This document shows positions 1 to 9,077 of a DNA stretch of 64,000 bases, piece after piece. The stretch comes from Tianweitania sediminis. Lineage in GTDB: Bacteria > Pseudomonadota > Alphaproteobacteria > Rhizobiales > Rhizobiaceae. Location of the stretch: contig NZ_JAGIYY010000001.1 of NCBI RefSeq assembly GCF_017813335.1, positions 1,042,001 to 1,106,000 on the forward strand, in the 5' to 3' direction. Below the pieces are notes generated by a model. That model was not told the origin of the DNA. It did no database searches and was given only the letters and a program-made list of their open reading frames with translations. The translations under genes and the position numbers were made by a program. Numbering within the stretch: the stretch's first letter is position 1; each line of letters starts with the position of its first letter.

Positions 1-1
1 C

Positions 2-637
2 GCGATCTACCTTCTCCAGCCCGGTGCCGACACGCGCGTTCGTTCCTGGACCCCGACCGCCGGCGCCCAGCACGCTTTCCTCGTCACCCACAACGAGTCG
101 ATCACGCTGTCGGACTACTTCACCGTCCGCGACGAGCACGGGACTGCTGCCTTTCGCCCGACGTGCCATTACGCCTACCATCCTTGCGATGACGCGGTGC
201 TGTCGCTGCACGAGATGTTCGGCAAGGCCGGAACGCCGCAGGAGACCTTCCACATCCTCGGGGAGGACGAAATCGCCGATGGTGTCGACGAACTGGGCGT
301 GCTCCTCTTCGGGCATGACCGGAATGCCTACTGGTACGGCTCGACGCTTTCCATTGAAGAGGCGCGCGCGCTCGTCCCTCACCACAATGCGACGGGGCTT
401 CAGGTGACATCCGCGATCCTTGCCGGAATGGTGTGGGCACTCGAAAACCCGTCGGCAGGCATCGTCGAGGTCGAGGAACTCGACTTCCGTCGCTGCCTGG
501 ATATCCAGACCCCCTATCTGGGGAAGGTTTCCGGGACTTACACCGATTGGACACCGCTTGACGGTCGGCCCGGGTTCTTCCCGGAAAACATTGATGCATC
601 GGCTCCCTGGCAGTTCCGAAACGTGCTCGTCTCCTAG
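2..637 (+). CDS. hss: Homospermidine synthase, C-terminal part (5' end outside window)
   Basis: The open frame runs from the window edge to TAG at 635-637. The translation begins AIYLLQPGADTRVRSWTP and ends QFRNVLVS; the stretches GADTRVRSWTPTAGAQH, YAYHPCDDAVLSLHE and SGTYTDWTPLDGR are typical of the C-terminal domain of bacterial homospermidine synthase. The enzyme makes sym-homospermidine from putrescine or spermidine by an NAD-dependent aminobutyl transfer and belongs to the saccharopine dehydrogenase-like fold. Only about 211 of roughly 470 residues are present, because the start lies upstream of the window. Its presence 5 kb from the carboxynorspermidine genes points to a polyamine locus. 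Family assignment is confident. Confidence 0.93.
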   Translation, partial: AIYLLQPGADTRVRSWTPTAGAQHAFLVTHNESITLSDYFTVRDEHGTAAFRPTCHYAYHPCDDAVLSLHEMFGKAGTPQETFHILGEDEIADGVDELGVLLFGHDRNAYWYGSTLSIEEARALVPHHNATGLQVTSAILAGMVWALENPSAGIVEVEELDFRRCLDIQTPYLGKVSGTYTDWTPLDGRPGFFPENIDASAPWQFRNVLVS

Positions 638-641
638 CGGC

Positions 642-960
642 CTAACCGCACGATGAGGCTACGGCGGAAAGGGTTCGTCTCTGCTCGGCCGGAACCTCGG
701 TCGTGTGGCCGCCCTGTTCCAGGAGTGCAGTCTCCGGAACGAGCGCTGCAAGCGCGCGGATGCTCGCGCGGGCGCGGCCCGCCGCTACTCCTTCCAGCAG
801 TTCCCCAAGCAGGAACAGGAAGACCACGGCGGCTGCTTCCTCGGTGTCGTCGATAAAGACAGCGCCAAGGGCCGCTACCGTCATCAGCGTTTCGATGGTG
901 AAGGGCATCCCGATGCGTGCCGCAGCCCACGCGCGGCGGGCGATCGCCCCTCGCGATGCA
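642..960 (-). pseudogene. Heavy-metal P-type ATPase fragment (ZntA/CadA type)
   Basis: Reading on the minus strand from about 960, the translation RAWAAARIGMPFTIETLMTV continues as FIDDTEEAAAVVFLFLLGEL and GRARASIRALAALVPETALL. This is the transmembrane 3-4 and actuator-domain start region of Zn/Cd/Pb-exporting P1B ATPases. The frame is lost after EVPAEQ near 690 and stops at 642. No CPC, DKTGT or TGES motif is nearby. Only about 90 of the usual 700 or more residues survive, so this is a decayed remnant. It shares no frame with the adjacent hss end or dadA. The upstream boundary is approximate. Confidence 0.8.
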
Positions 961-1335
961 GCATGTCCGGACTGCGAACTGCCTGTGGACTATCGTTCCC
1001 GGCAGGAGTGAACGTTGAACATATCCGCAAGGTCGTTATGATGCGGCCGTGTTGTCCTATTGGAGAGTTCCTGCCGTGTGTCTTTCGCAATCCTCTGATT
1101 GCAGCATTTCGAGAACCCGCGTTCGCTTCTTGAACCACGCGGGGAGCCTGATCGCAGGACTATAGCCCTGGCGCGGCCGCAAGGCCGTCGACCGGGGGCC
1201 GGAAATCCACCCAACCTCAAGTTCGGTTCTGATTTCCGGGTCTGCCACCGCTGGCCCGGTGGAGACTAATATGTCCATGTCAATTGCTGGCGGCTCGCTT
1301 GCCGCGTCTTGCTCCGTCCGCGGAGACAATCTGAA

Positions 1336-2589
1336 ATGAAGATCCTCATCGTCGGCAGCGGGGTCATCGGCGTGACTTCCGCATGGTACCTCGCACGTGC
1401 GGGCCATGAGGTGACCGTGCTGGATCGCCAGCCCGGACCCGCCCTCGAAACCAGCAATGCAAACGCCGGAGAGGTGTCGCCGGGTTACTCGTCGCCATGG
1501 GCTGGGCCGGGGATGCCCCGGAAGGCGGCCAAGTGGCTCATGATGAAGAACGGACCTCTTGCCATACGGCCCCGCCTCGATCCCGCTATGTGGTCATGGT
1601 TGCTGAAGATGCTGGGAAACTGCTCGGCCGAGCGGTATGCCATCAACAAGGCGCGCATGGTTCCGATCGCCGAGTACAGCCGAGACTGCCTGCGCGAGCT
1701 TCGTGCTACTACGGGCATTGCCTATGACGAGCGTACGCGAGGTACCCTCCAGCTCTTCAGGACGCAGGAACAGCTTGACGGTTCCGCAGACGATGTCGAG
1801 GTCCTGAAGGAATTTGGCGTCCGGCATGACATCCTGGACCGTCAAGGATGCATCGATGCCGAACCGGCCCTTGATTTCGTGTCGGAGAAATTCGTCGGTG
1901 GACTCCGGCTTCCGCAGGACGAGACGGGCGATTGCCGCATCTTTACCGAGCGGCTGGCAGCCTTGGCCTCGGCCGCGGTCGATTTCAGGTACGGAACCAC
2001 CGTGGAAAGCCTGGTTCTCGACGGTGGAAGGATCGTCGGGGTCAAGGCTTCCGACGAAACCCTCATGGCAGATGCGGTAGTTGTAGCAGCGGGCAGCTAT
2101 TCGCCCCGACTCCTGGACCCGGTCGGGGTGCGCCTGCCAGTCTACCCGGTCAAGGGCTACTCGATCACCTTCCCTGTCATGAACGACGCAGCATCCCCGG
2201 TTTCCACTGTCATGGACGAAACCTACAAGATCGCGATCACCCGCCTGGGTGACAGGGTGCGTGTCGGGGGTACAGCCGAAATCTCGGGCTTCGACCTTTC
2301 TCTGCCGGTCTCCCGCCGTGCTCCCCTGGAACATTCCGTGACTGACCTGTTCCCGGGTGCGGGCAGGGTGGATGGCGCCAGCTTCTGGTGCGGGCTGAGG
2401 CCGATGACGCCGGACGGTCCGCCGATCGTAGGAGCAACACGGGTGCAGGGCCTCTACGTCAACACCGGACACGGGACGTTGGGCTGGACGATGGCGTGCG
2501 GCTCCGGGAAGGTGCTGGCGGACGTAATATCCGGATGCGCTGCGGACATCGACGTATCTGATCTGGAACCGGGACGTTACGGGCGATGA
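1336..2589 (+). CDS. dadA: D-amino acid dehydrogenase, FAD-dependent small subunit
   Basis: 417 aa. The N-terminus [20 protein letters not shown] is a Rossmann FAD-binding motif (GxGxxG), followed by the DadA-typical [20 protein letters not shown] and, near the C-terminus, [18 protein letters not shown] and [17 protein letters not shown]. The enzyme oxidatively deaminates D-amino acids to 2-oxo acids and passes electrons to the respiratory chain at the inner membrane. The ATG at 1336 was chosen because GGAGA lies just upstream at 1322-1326 and homology begins exactly there; a frame-open start at 1309 only adds a non-conserved leader. The stop overlaps the alr start (ATGA), so the two are translationally coupled. 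The dadA-alr pair is the classic D/L-alanine catabolic unit. Confidence 0.95.
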   Translation: MKILIVGSGVIGVTSAWYLARAGHEVTVLDRQPGPALETSNANAGEVSPGYSSPWAGPGMPRKAAKWLMMKNGPLAIRPRLDPAMWSWLLKMLGNCSAERYAINKARMVPIAEYSRDCLRELRATTGIAYDERTRGTLQLFRTQEQLDGSADDVEVLKEFGVRHDILDRQGCIDAEPALDFVSEKFVGGLRLPQDETGDCRIFTERLAALASAAVDFRYGTTVESLVLDGGRIVGVKASDETLMADAVVVAAGSYSPRLLDPVGVRLPVYPVKGYSITFPVMNDAASPVSTVMDETYKIAITRLGDRVRVGGTAEISGFDLSLPVSRRAPLEHSVTDLFPGAGRVDGASFWCGLRPMTPDGPPIVGATRVQGLYVNTGHGTLGWTMACGSGKVLADVISGCAADIDVSDLEPGRYGR

Positions 2590-3701
2590 CTTCGTCTGCT
2601 CTGAAGTCGGGAGGAATCCTTACGGTCGATCTCGAAGCGGTGGCCGCGAACTGGAAGCTGCTCTCGGCAAAGGCCTCGCCAGCTCGCTGTGCTGCAGTGG
2701 TCAAGGCAGATGGCTATGGCCTCGGCGCGGTTCCCGTCGCGGCCGCCCTGCAGGCGGTCGGCTGCAAGGAATTTTTCGTCGCGCATCTGCAGGAAGGCAT
2801 CGCTCTTCGGGAGGCAACGGGTTGGTCATCGCGGGTATTCGTACTCAACGGCACGCCTCCCGGAACCGAGGGCCTCTTCGTGGGTTCGGACCTCATCCCG
2901 GTGATCAACACTGCCGGGGAGCTCGCCAGGTGGCGTTCTTATTCGGCCGATACGAACAGCCGTATGCCTGTCGGGCTTCAGCTCGACACCGGAATGTCTC
3001 GGCTTGGAATGACGCAGTCTGACCTCGCCGACATAGCGGCGGATCCGACGCTGGTCCGCGGTCTGGACGTCGTCCTGGTCATGAGCCATCTCGCATGTGC
3101 CGACGATGCGGGCAGCTGCGCGAATGAATCCCAGCGCAAGGAATTCGCACGCCTGCGGGCGATGCTTCCGTGCGCGGCCCCTGGGTCGCTTGCGAATTCA
3201 TCCGGTATCTTCCTCGGAGAGGCCTACGGCTACGATCTCGTTCGTCCGGGAGCGGCCCTGTACGGAATCAATCCCGATCCGTCCAAGCCGAATCCTATGC
3301 GCCAGGCTGTCAACCTGTCCGCCCCGGTGATACAGGCCCGACGGGTCCCGGAGGGCTCCTTCGTGGGATACGGCTACGCTGCCCGCGTCAGAAGGTCCTC
3401 GGCGCTTCTCACCGTTTCGCTCGGCTACGCCGATGGCTGGCCAAGGACGGCTTCATCTTTGTCAGCCTTCTTCGGCGGACAGCGGCTGCCACTCGTCGGA
3501 AGGGTGTCGATGGACACTCTGGTAGTCGATGCGACCGACTGTGCCCATCCTCCGGTGGAAGGCGATCTCCTCGAATTCATATGTCCGCAGCAGACCTTGG
3601 ACGACATCGCCAGCTCCGCCGGAACCATAGGGTACGAGATACTCACCGGTCTCGGAAACCGCTTCAGGCGGATTTACCTGGCTGCCCCCCGCCGAGCCTG
3701 A
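2586..3701 (+). CDS. alr: Alanine racemase (catabolic, DadX/Alr family)
   Basis: 371 aa, the normal family length. It carries the PLP-lysine motif [12 protein letters not shown] near residue 40, [11 protein letters not shown], the region [21 protein letters not shown], the catalytic tyrosine in [12 protein letters not shown] and the late motif [13 protein letters not shown]. It interconverts L- and D-alanine with pyridoxal phosphate in the cytosol. The start ATG overlaps the dadA stop by four bases (ATGA), which fixes it and implies coupling. With the upstream dehydrogenase it forms a pathway from L-alanine through D-alanine to pyruvate. The downstream Glu/Leu dehydrogenase extends the operon's amino-acid deamination theme. 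Confidence 0.95.
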   Translation: MTSSALKSGGILTVDLEAVAANWKLLSAKASPARCAAVVKADGYGLGAVPVAAALQAVGCKEFFVAHLQEGIALREATGWSSRVFVLNGTPPGTEGLFVGSDLIPVINTAGELARWRSYSADTNSRMPVGLQLDTGMSRLGMTQSDLADIAADPTLVRGLDVVLVMSHLACADDAGSCANESQRKEFARLRAMLPCAAPGSLANSSGIFLGEAYGYDLVRPGAALYGINPDPSKPNPMRQAVNLSAPVIQARRVPEGSFVGYGYAARVRRSSALLTVSLGYADGWPRTASSLSAFFGGQRLPLVGRVSMDTLVVDATDCAHPPVEGDLLEFICPQQTLDDIASSAGTIGYEILTGLGNRFRRIYLAAPRRA

Positions 3702-3754
3702 GTCCAGCGCCGACGAAGACTGACTGTGTCCTGTGTCTAGCTGAAGGAATGTCG

Positions 3755-5020
3755 ATGGCCGAGCACACACTGCTTGATGATGCCATGGTCCGCCTGGACG
3801 AGGCCGCGTCCCATCTGAGCATCGATCCGGATGTCATTGAAAAGCTCAAGTATGCCCGCGAGACCACCAAGGTGCGCCTGATGATCCGCATGGACGATGG
3901 CTCGAGAAAGTCGTTCCTCGCCTGGCGCTGTCGTTACGATGATACCCGCGGCCCAACAAAGGGAGGGATCCGCTTCCATCCTGGGTCCACGGCCGACGAG
4001 GTCGAAACCCTTGCATTCTGGATGACGTTCAAATGTGCGGTCATGAACCTGCCTTACGGCGGCGGCAAGGGAGCGGTGCAGGTCGACCCGCGCAAGCTCT
4101 CGAAGGCCGAGCTGGAAAGGCTTTCCAGGGCCTACATCCAGGCATTCGCGCGTATCCTCGGACCCGACCGCGACATACCCGCGCCGGATGTCTATACGAA
4201 CTCGATCATCATGGGCTGGATGGCCGACGAATACGCGCAGATCGTCGGCCAGCATGAACCCGCAGTCATCACCGGAAAGCCGATTTCGCTTGGCGGTTCG
4301 CTGGGTCGCGGCGATGCGACTGCTCGAGGCGGATATTACCTCGTTCGCCATCTTGCCGCAGACCTCAAGCTCGACGGTCAGCTGCGGGTGGCCGTTCAGG
4401 GCTTCGGCAACGCGGGACAGCACATAGCACGCCTGCTTGGTTCGGACGGTCACCGTATCGTGGCGGTTTCAGATTCCGGAGGCGCGATCTTCTCAGACAA
4501 CGGCCTGGAGCTGGATGCGCTTCTCCGGGCCAAGACCGAGGGAAACAGCGTTGTCGCGACGGCTGGCACGAACGGACATGAAGTCATCTCGCCAGGGCAG
4601 CTTCTGGGTGTCGAATGCGACCTCCTCGTTCCCTCCGCGCTGGAAAACATGATCCATGAGGAGAACGCAGCAAGCATACGAGCCAAGTTGGTCCTGGAGC
4701 TTGCAAACGGACCGATCACGCCGGAAGCGGACGGTATCCTGAAAGCCGCGGGTACAGTGGTCCTTCCCGATATCCTGGCCAACGCGGGCGGCGTGACGGT
4801 CTCCTACTTCGAGTGGGTCCAGAACCGGCAAGGCTTCTACTGGCCCGTGGAAGAGATCCATCAGCGTCTTCAGGCCATCGTGGAACGGGAAGGCAGGGCA
4901 GTGTGGAACGTGAGCCGCGAGAAAGGTGTGACGATGAGGACCGCGGCGTACGTGCATGCATTGGAACGGCTAGCGGAATCCATCGAAGCTCATGGCACAC
5001 AGAGCTTCTTCCAGAGCTGA
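3755..5020 (+). CDS. Glu/Leu/Phe/Val dehydrogenase (GDH family)
   Basis: 421 aa from the ATG at 3755. That start is preferred because GAAGGA at 3743-3748 has proper spacing to it; an ATG at 3749 abuts the site. Dimerisation-domain motifs [11 protein letters not shown] and NLPYGGGKGAVQVDP (catalytic lysine) and the aspartate region PAPDVYTN are followed by the NAD(P)-binding glycine motif VAVQGFGNAGQHIARLL and LANAGGVTVSYFEW. It reversibly deaminates glutamate or a hydrophobic amino acid to the 2-oxo acid and ammonia. It is unlike the second glutamate dehydrogenase at 14.6 kb, which is the NADP type. It lies 53 bp after alr in the same operon and overlaps the next gene by 29 bp. Confidence 0.93.
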   Translation: MAEHTLLDDAMVRLDEAASHLSIDPDVIEKLKYARETTKVRLMIRMDDGSRKSFLAWRCRYDDTRGPTKGGIRFHPGSTADEVETLAFWMTFKCAVMNLPYGGGKGAVQVDPRKLSKAELERLSRAYIQAFARILGPDRDIPAPDVYTNSIIMGWMADEYAQIVGQHEPAVITGKPISLGGSLGRGDATARGGYYLVRHLAADLKLDGQLRVAVQGFGNAGQHIARLLGSDGHRIVAVSDSGGAIFSDNGLELDALLRAKTEGNSVVATAGTNGHEVISPGQLLGVECDLLVPSALENMIHEENAASIRAKLVLELANGPITPEADGILKAAGTVVLPDILANAGGVTVSYFEWVQNRQGFYWPVEEIHQRLQAIVEREGRAVWNVSREKGVTMRTAAYVHALERLAESIEAHGTQSFFQS

Positions 5021-5780
5021 CCTTGCCAACAACGGAGCAGGGCTGAGCTTGCTCCTTACCCGGCCCGAGAACCAAGGCGACCTGATGGCGCGTATCCTGA
5101 GGGAGAGCGGGCATGCCGTACATCAGGCTCCGCTCCTGAAGGTCAAGCGCCTTGACCATGATCCCAGGCTTCTAGCTGGCGCCTCAGCGGTGATAGTCAC
5201 ATCCGCCAACGCGGTTCCCTCGCTGCTGGCGGCGGCCGCCGACCTGAAGGTTTTCGCAGTGGGTCCCGACACGGCGGCCGCGCTCCGCGAAGCAGGTTTC
5301 CGGCAAGTAAAGGCGGCTGCCGGAACGGCCGAAAGCCTCATCAGGCTGATCGCAGGTGAATGGAGTCCCCAAGACGGGCCGATGGTGCATGCCGGCGGCG
5401 AACATCTCTCGGTGAACGTGTCCGCGCGGTTGTCGGATCTTGGGTACAGCTGCTCGCGGGTTGCGGTTTATACAACCGAACCCGCAACGCGATTGCCGGA
5501 GGAGATCGATCATCTGCTGGCGAGCGGCGAGATCGATGCTGCCTTGTTCATGTCCGCGCGTACGGCCGACGTGTTCGTCGAACTCGTTAAAGCGGCGGGC
5601 CATGCGGAGAAATGCCGCTACATTACGTGCCTGTCGCTTTCAGAGCGGATTGCGGGCCGGCTCGCAGGGCTTCCCTGGAACGGAAGTTCGGTGGCAACCA
5701 GTCCGACGCGCGCGGGAATCCTTGCTTTGATTGATGCCATGAGGCCCCGGGCCGTTGCACTCCCTGACGCAGGCCACTGA
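4992..5780 (+). CDS. Uroporphyrinogen-III synthase family protein (HemD-like)
   Basis: 262 aa. Two alternating Rossmann-like halves are visible: SLLLTRPENQGDLMARILRE, ASAVIVTSANAVPSLL and FAVGPDTAAALREAGF in the first, then VHAGGEHLSVNVSARLSDLG, YTTEPATRLPEEID, AALFMSARTADVFVEL and CLSLSERIAGRL. This is the HemD layout, the enzyme closing hydroxymethylbilane into uroporphyrinogen III. It starts inside the 3' end of the upstream dehydrogenase (29-bp overlap), so it is probably co-translated with amino-acid catabolism genes, an unusual setting for a haem gene. A bidirectional terminator follows. The family call is firm; whether it is the housekeeping HemD or a repurposed paralogue cannot be told. 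Confidence 0.85.
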   Translation: MAHRASSRADLANNGAGLSLLLTRPENQGDLMARILRESGHAVHQAPLLKVKRLDHDPRLLAGASAVIVTSANAVPSLLAAAADLKVFAVGPDTAAALREAGFRQVKAAAGTAESLIRLIAGEWSPQDGPMVHAGGEHLSVNVSARLSDLGYSCSRVAVYTTEPATRLPEEIDHLLASGEIDAALFMSARTADVFVELVKAAGHAEKCRYITCLSLSERIAGRLAGLPWNGSSVATSPTRAGILALIDAMRPRAVALPDAGH

Positions 5781-5802
5781 AGGCCGCAGCGTGTCGAAGG
5801 CA

Positions 5803-5844
5803 GAAGGACCCGCGCCCGAGGGGTGTGGGAGGCGCGGGCCCTTC
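5803..5844. terminator. Bidirectional rho-independent-like hairpin between convergent operons
   Basis: The arms at 5803-5816 (GAAGGACCCGCGCC) and 5831-5844 (GGCGCGGGCCCTTC) pair over 14 positions with one mismatch around a 14-base loop. The hairpin lies between the HemD-like stop (5780) and the convergent carboxynorspermidine synthase stop (5852), where a shared terminator is expected. U-runs are weak on both sides. Confidence 0.7.
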
Positions 5845-5851
5845 CGTCAGG

Positions 5852-7093
5852 TCAGGGAAAGAGCAACTCCCGGTCGTCTTCCCCTTCGCTGATATGGCTC
5901 GGCAGACCTAGCTGGCCAAGCAGGCCAAGGAACGGGCGGGGAGGAAGCTCCTCGACGTTCGCCATCCTCCCGATGTCCCACCGTCCCGTCGCCACGAGGA
6001 TCGCGGCGGCGGCTGCGGGCACGCCTGCCGTATAGGAGATGCCCTGGCTGCCGACCTCTTTGAACGCTTCCTCGTGGTCTGCAACGTTGTAGATGAAGAT
6101 TTCCCGCTCTTGGCCGTTCTTGACCCCTCTCACAAGGTCTCCGATGCATGTCTTTCCCTTGTACCCGGGCGCCAGGGACGACGGATCGGGGAGTGCCGCT
6201 TTCACCACCTTCAACGGGACGACCTCGAGGCCTTCGGCTGTCGTAAGCGGCTGCTCCGACAGCAGGCCAAGGTTGTTCAAGACGTTGAACACGTTGATGT
6301 AATGCTCGCCGAAGCCCATCCAGAACCGCACGGTCGGCACCCCGAGCAGCTGCGATAGCGAATGCACCTCGTCATGCCCGGTGAGGTATGCCTTCTGCCG
6401 CCCGACGACCGGCAGGTCCCACTCTTTGCCTACCTCGAACATCCGGTTGGAGATCCACTTTCCTTCCTGCCAGGACCACACCCTTCCCGTGAATTCGCGG
6501 AAGTTGATCTCCGGATCGAAGTTAGTGGCGAAGTACCGCCCGTGGCTCCCGGCGTTGATGTCGATGATGTCGATCGAATCGATGCGGTCGAAGTATTCGT
6601 CTCTTGCGAGCCGCGCGTAGGCGTTGACGACGCCCGGATCGAACCCGGCGCCGAGGATCGCCGTAACGTGTGCCCTCTCGCATTCGCCCCGCCTCTTCCA
6701 TTCATAGTTCGCATACCAAGGAGGCGTCTCGCAGACCTTGGACGGCTCTTCGTGAATGGCGGTGTCGATGTAGGCCGCTCCGGTCGAAATGCATGCCGAC
6801 AGCACCGACATGTTCACGAACGCGGATCCTACGTTGATGACGATTTCAGCACCTGTCTTCCTGATCAGCGCTTCCGCTGCGGCGATATCCATCGCGTCGA
6901 GGCTATGGGCTTGCAGCTCGCCATTCGCCGCGAGGGATTCGCTCTGGCGCACTGATCCGACGATGGACTCGCATTTCTCAAGCGTTCTGGAAGCGATGTG
7001 GATGTCGCCGAGGATGTCGTTGTTCTGCGCGCACTTGTGCGCGACGACGTGTGCAACGCCGCCAGCGCCGATGATGAGGACGTTTCTCTTCAT
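5852..7093 (-). CDS. Carboxynorspermidine synthase (saccharopine dehydrogenase family)
   Basis: 413 aa. It begins MKRNVLIIGAGGVAHVVAHK, a GxGGV NAD(P)-binding Rossmann motif, then IASRTLEKCESI, INVGSAFVNMSVLSACI, YIDTAIHEEP, ILGAGFDPGVVNAYARLA and the central INAGSHGRYFATNFDPEINF. These are hallmarks of carboxynorspermidine/carboxyspermidine dehydrogenase (LYS9-like), which condenses aspartate semialdehyde with a diamine using NADPH. The product is the substrate of the decarboxylase encoded 38 bp upstream, so the pair forms the alternative (carboxy)spermidine pathway. It is the last gene of a - strand operon. No strong ribosome-binding site was seen, but homology starts at this ATG. Confidence 0.94.
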   Translation of the reverse strand: MKRNVLIIGAGGVAHVVAHKCAQNNDILGDIHIASRTLEKCESIVGSVRQSESLAANGELQAHSLDAMDIAAAEALIRKTGAEIVINVGSAFVNMSVLSACISTGAAYIDTAIHEEPSKVCETPPWYANYEWKRRGECERAHVTAILGAGFDPGVVNAYARLARDEYFDRIDSIDIIDINAGSHGRYFATNFDPEINFREFTGRVWSWQEGKWISNRMFEVGKEWDLPVVGRQKAYLTGHDEVHSLSQLLGVPTVRFWMGFGEHYINVFNVLNNLGLLSEQPLTTAEGLEVVPLKVVKAALPDPSSLAPGYKGKTCIGDLVRGVKNGQEREIFIYNVADHEEAFKEVGSQGISYTAGVPAAAAAILVATGRWDIGRMANVEELPPRPFLGLLGQLGLPSHISEGEDDRELLFP

Positions 7094-7131
7094 TTCGGGG
7101 GGATGGTCTCTTCCGTTTTAGGGTTAGCTAC

Positions 7132-8229
7132 TCAGGAAAGGCTCGACTCGTAGTCGGCGTAGCCGAACTCACGGACGGCCGTGACCGAGCCATCGAACTC
7201 GCGAATGGCGATGGCGGGCATCGCGATGCCGTTGAACCAGTTCTTCTTCACCATGGTGTAGCCGGCCGCGTCCTGGATCGAGATGCGGTCGCCTACCCTG
7301 AGCGGGTCCTCGAAGCGGAAGGTGCCGAAGATGTCGCCTGCCAGGCATGATTTGCCGCACAGGATATACTTGTGAGGCCCGGTATCCGGATGAACCTTCG
7401 CCTCTTCCCGGTAGATCAAGAGGTCCAGCATGTGGGCCTCGATGGACGAGTCCACGACGGCCACGTGGCGACCGTTGAACATCGTGTCGAGGACCGTGAC
7501 CTCCAGGCTTGCGCAATCAGTGACAGTGGCTTCGCCGGGTTCCAGATAGACCTGCACCCCGAAGCGTTCCGAAAACCCGCGCAGGCGGTCGCAAAGCGCA
7601 TCCAGGGGATAGCCTTCGCCAGTGAAGTGAATGCCCCCTCCCAGGCTGACCCAGTCTACGTACTTCAGCAGCTCCCCGAACCGCGATTCGATGTCGTCCA
7701 GCATGAGGGAAAACTGGTCGAAGTCGTCGTTCTCGCAGTTGTTGTGAATCATGAAGCCGTTGATCCGATCGAGGACGGCTTCGATTCTGCCTGGGTCCGG
7801 CTCGCCGAGGCGGCTGAAAGGGCGGGCTGGATCTGCCAGTTCGAAGGACGACGAACTGATGCCCGGGTTTATGCGCAGGCCGCACGCAATGCCGCCCGCG
7901 CGTCTGCCGAAGCGGTCGAGCTGGCTTACCGAATTGAAGATGATCTTGTCGGCGTGGCTGACTGCCTCGTCGATCTCGTGATCCGCCCAGGCAACGCTGT
8001 AGGCATGCGTCTCGCCCCCGAAGCGCGTGTGTCCGAGCTTCACCTCGTTGAGAGAGGACGAGGTGGTCCCGTCAAGGTACGGACGCATGAAATCGAACAG
8101 CGACCAGGTGGCGAAACACTTCAAGGCAAGGAGCGCTCGCGCGCCGGACTTCCTGCGAAGGTAGGCGATCTGCGCGAGGTTTCGCCGAAGCTTCCTCTTG
8201 TCGATCAGGTAGAACGGCGTTTTCAGCAT
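7132..8229 (-). CDS. nspC: Carboxynorspermidine/carboxyspermidine decarboxylase
   Basis: 365 aa, a usual length for NspC. It is a fold-type III PLP enzyme: MLKTPFYLIDKRKLRRNLA leads to the PLP lysine in LLALKCFATWSLF, then NNCENDDFDQF, SLGGGIHFTGEGYP, YLEPGEATV and the second active-site segment LCGKSCLAGDIFG. It decarboxylates carboxy(nor)spermidine to (nor)spermidine. The ATG at 8229 was chosen because homology begins there; the longer open frame upstream is only the shadow of the next gene, whose stop (8223) overlaps this start by 7 bp. It lies between the unknown HTH-like gene and carboxynorspermidine synthase. Confidence 0.95.
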   Translation of the reverse strand: MLKTPFYLIDKRKLRRNLAQIAYLRRKSGARALLALKCFATWSLFDFMRPYLDGTTSSSLNEVKLGHTRFGGETHAYSVAWADHEIDEAVSHADKIIFNSVSQLDRFGRRAGGIACGLRINPGISSSSFELADPARPFSRLGEPDPGRIEAVLDRINGFMIHNNCENDDFDQFSLMLDDIESRFGELLKYVDWVSLGGGIHFTGEGYPLDALCDRLRGFSERFGVQVYLEPGEATVTDCASLEVTVLDTMFNGRHVAVVDSSIEAHMLDLLIYREEAKVHPDTGPHKYILCGKSCLAGDIFGTFRFEDPLRVGDRISIQDAAGYTMVKKNWFNGIAMPAIAIREFDGSVTAVREFGYADYESSLS

Positions 8230-9077
8230 AGGCTTCTGGTTCCTGCGAAAAGGGCGGGAGGCTTCGTTGGGGGTACGCCAGTCACGGCCAGGCCAAGAAC
8301 GCGCCGCTTCATGCTGCGGGCGGCCAGCGAAACGTTGATCGAGACTTTCGAGCCGAAGACATCGGCGTGAGGGGTTCTGACCGTGCCTGAAAGCGGGCCC
8401 TGCAGCATGCCCGGGGATCGCTCGGCGAACCTGTCCGGGGCAGGCCGGAAGTGTCCTCCTGACAGCGAGCCTATCCATTCGCACACGTGTTCGGCAGGCT
8501 GCCGGAGCCGCGACAGCACCTCGAGATATTGTTCCTGCAGTGCGGGAACGTCTTCGCATCGACTGACGTGCGAAAGCCGAAGGATATCGCACCCCAGCTG
8601 GTGGGCCTCTTGGACAGGTCTTCTCCAGTAGATCCTCTTGCCATCGGCGATCTCTATGTATTCGTCGATCGCGGGTACGGGGATCGCCTCGGTTGCATGG
8701 GCCGCCATGAACATGAAGGGATCGCAACCGCCAAGCGACGAGTTCAGACGGGTGTCATTCGCACCAAAGGGCGGAGGTTCGAAGTCGATGACCTTCGAAA
8801 CTGACGAGCTGATCTGCCAGCTGCTTGCCGCCACCTCCGCCGCTTCCTGCAGAGACAGTCCCGCATGCGCGTGCAACGCGTTCGCGATCGCCAGCCTGAT
8901 GCAGTCTCGGGACGATCGCGTATTGGGCGAATGCCGCGATGCCGATGCTTGGTGACAAGCCTCTTTCAAGCGGTGCACGGTTGGCACATCGAGCCCGAGC
9001 ACCTCGGCGATCTCGCTTTCCGGCACGGTGCCGTTGAGCCACGCGTTCAACTTGACGATGTGGAAGGATTCACTCAT
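8223..9077 (-). CDS. Unknown protein with N-terminal HTH-like region, in polyamine operon
   Basis: 284 aa from the ATG at 9077, which overlaps the upstream ptsN-like stop as ATGA. Residues 1-45 (MSESFHIVKLNAWLNGTVPE, then SEIAEVLGLDVPTVHRLKEA) look like a helix-turn-helix in which an 'E(V/I)LGLD.PTVHRL' recognition helix is plausible. The remainder contains FEPPPFGANDTRLN, AIDEYIEIADGKRIYWRRPV and DVFGSKVSINVSLAARSMKR, which I do not recognise as any family. No signal peptide or membrane segment is evident. Coupled start and overlapping stop with nspC indicate it is made with the polyamine enzymes, so a regulator or accessory factor is possible, but this is inference. Confidence 0.8.
   Translation of the reverse strand: MSESFHIVKLNAWLNGTVPESEIAEVLGLDVPTVHRLKEACHQASASRHSPNTRSSRDCIRLAIANALHAHAGLSLQEAAEVAASSWQISSSVSKVIDFEPPPFGANDTRLNSSLGGCDPFMFMAAHATEAIPVPAIDEYIEIADGKRIYWRRPVQEAHQLGCDILRLSHVSRCEDVPALQEQYLEVLSRLRQPAEHVCEWIGSLSGGHFRPAPDRFAERSPGMLQGPLSGTVRTPHADVFGSKVSINVSLAARSMKRRVLGLAVTGVPPTKPPALFAGTRSLC

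Noticed and set aside
120-599. Minus-strand frame opposite homospermidine synthase
   Set aside because: Arginine- and proline-rich shadow of a GC-rich real gene with no motif.
3170-3748. Long in-frame extension upstream of the Glu/Leu dehydrogenase
   Set aside because: It overlaps alr in another frame, has no homology, and the ribosome-binding site at 3743-3748 fixes the start at 3755.
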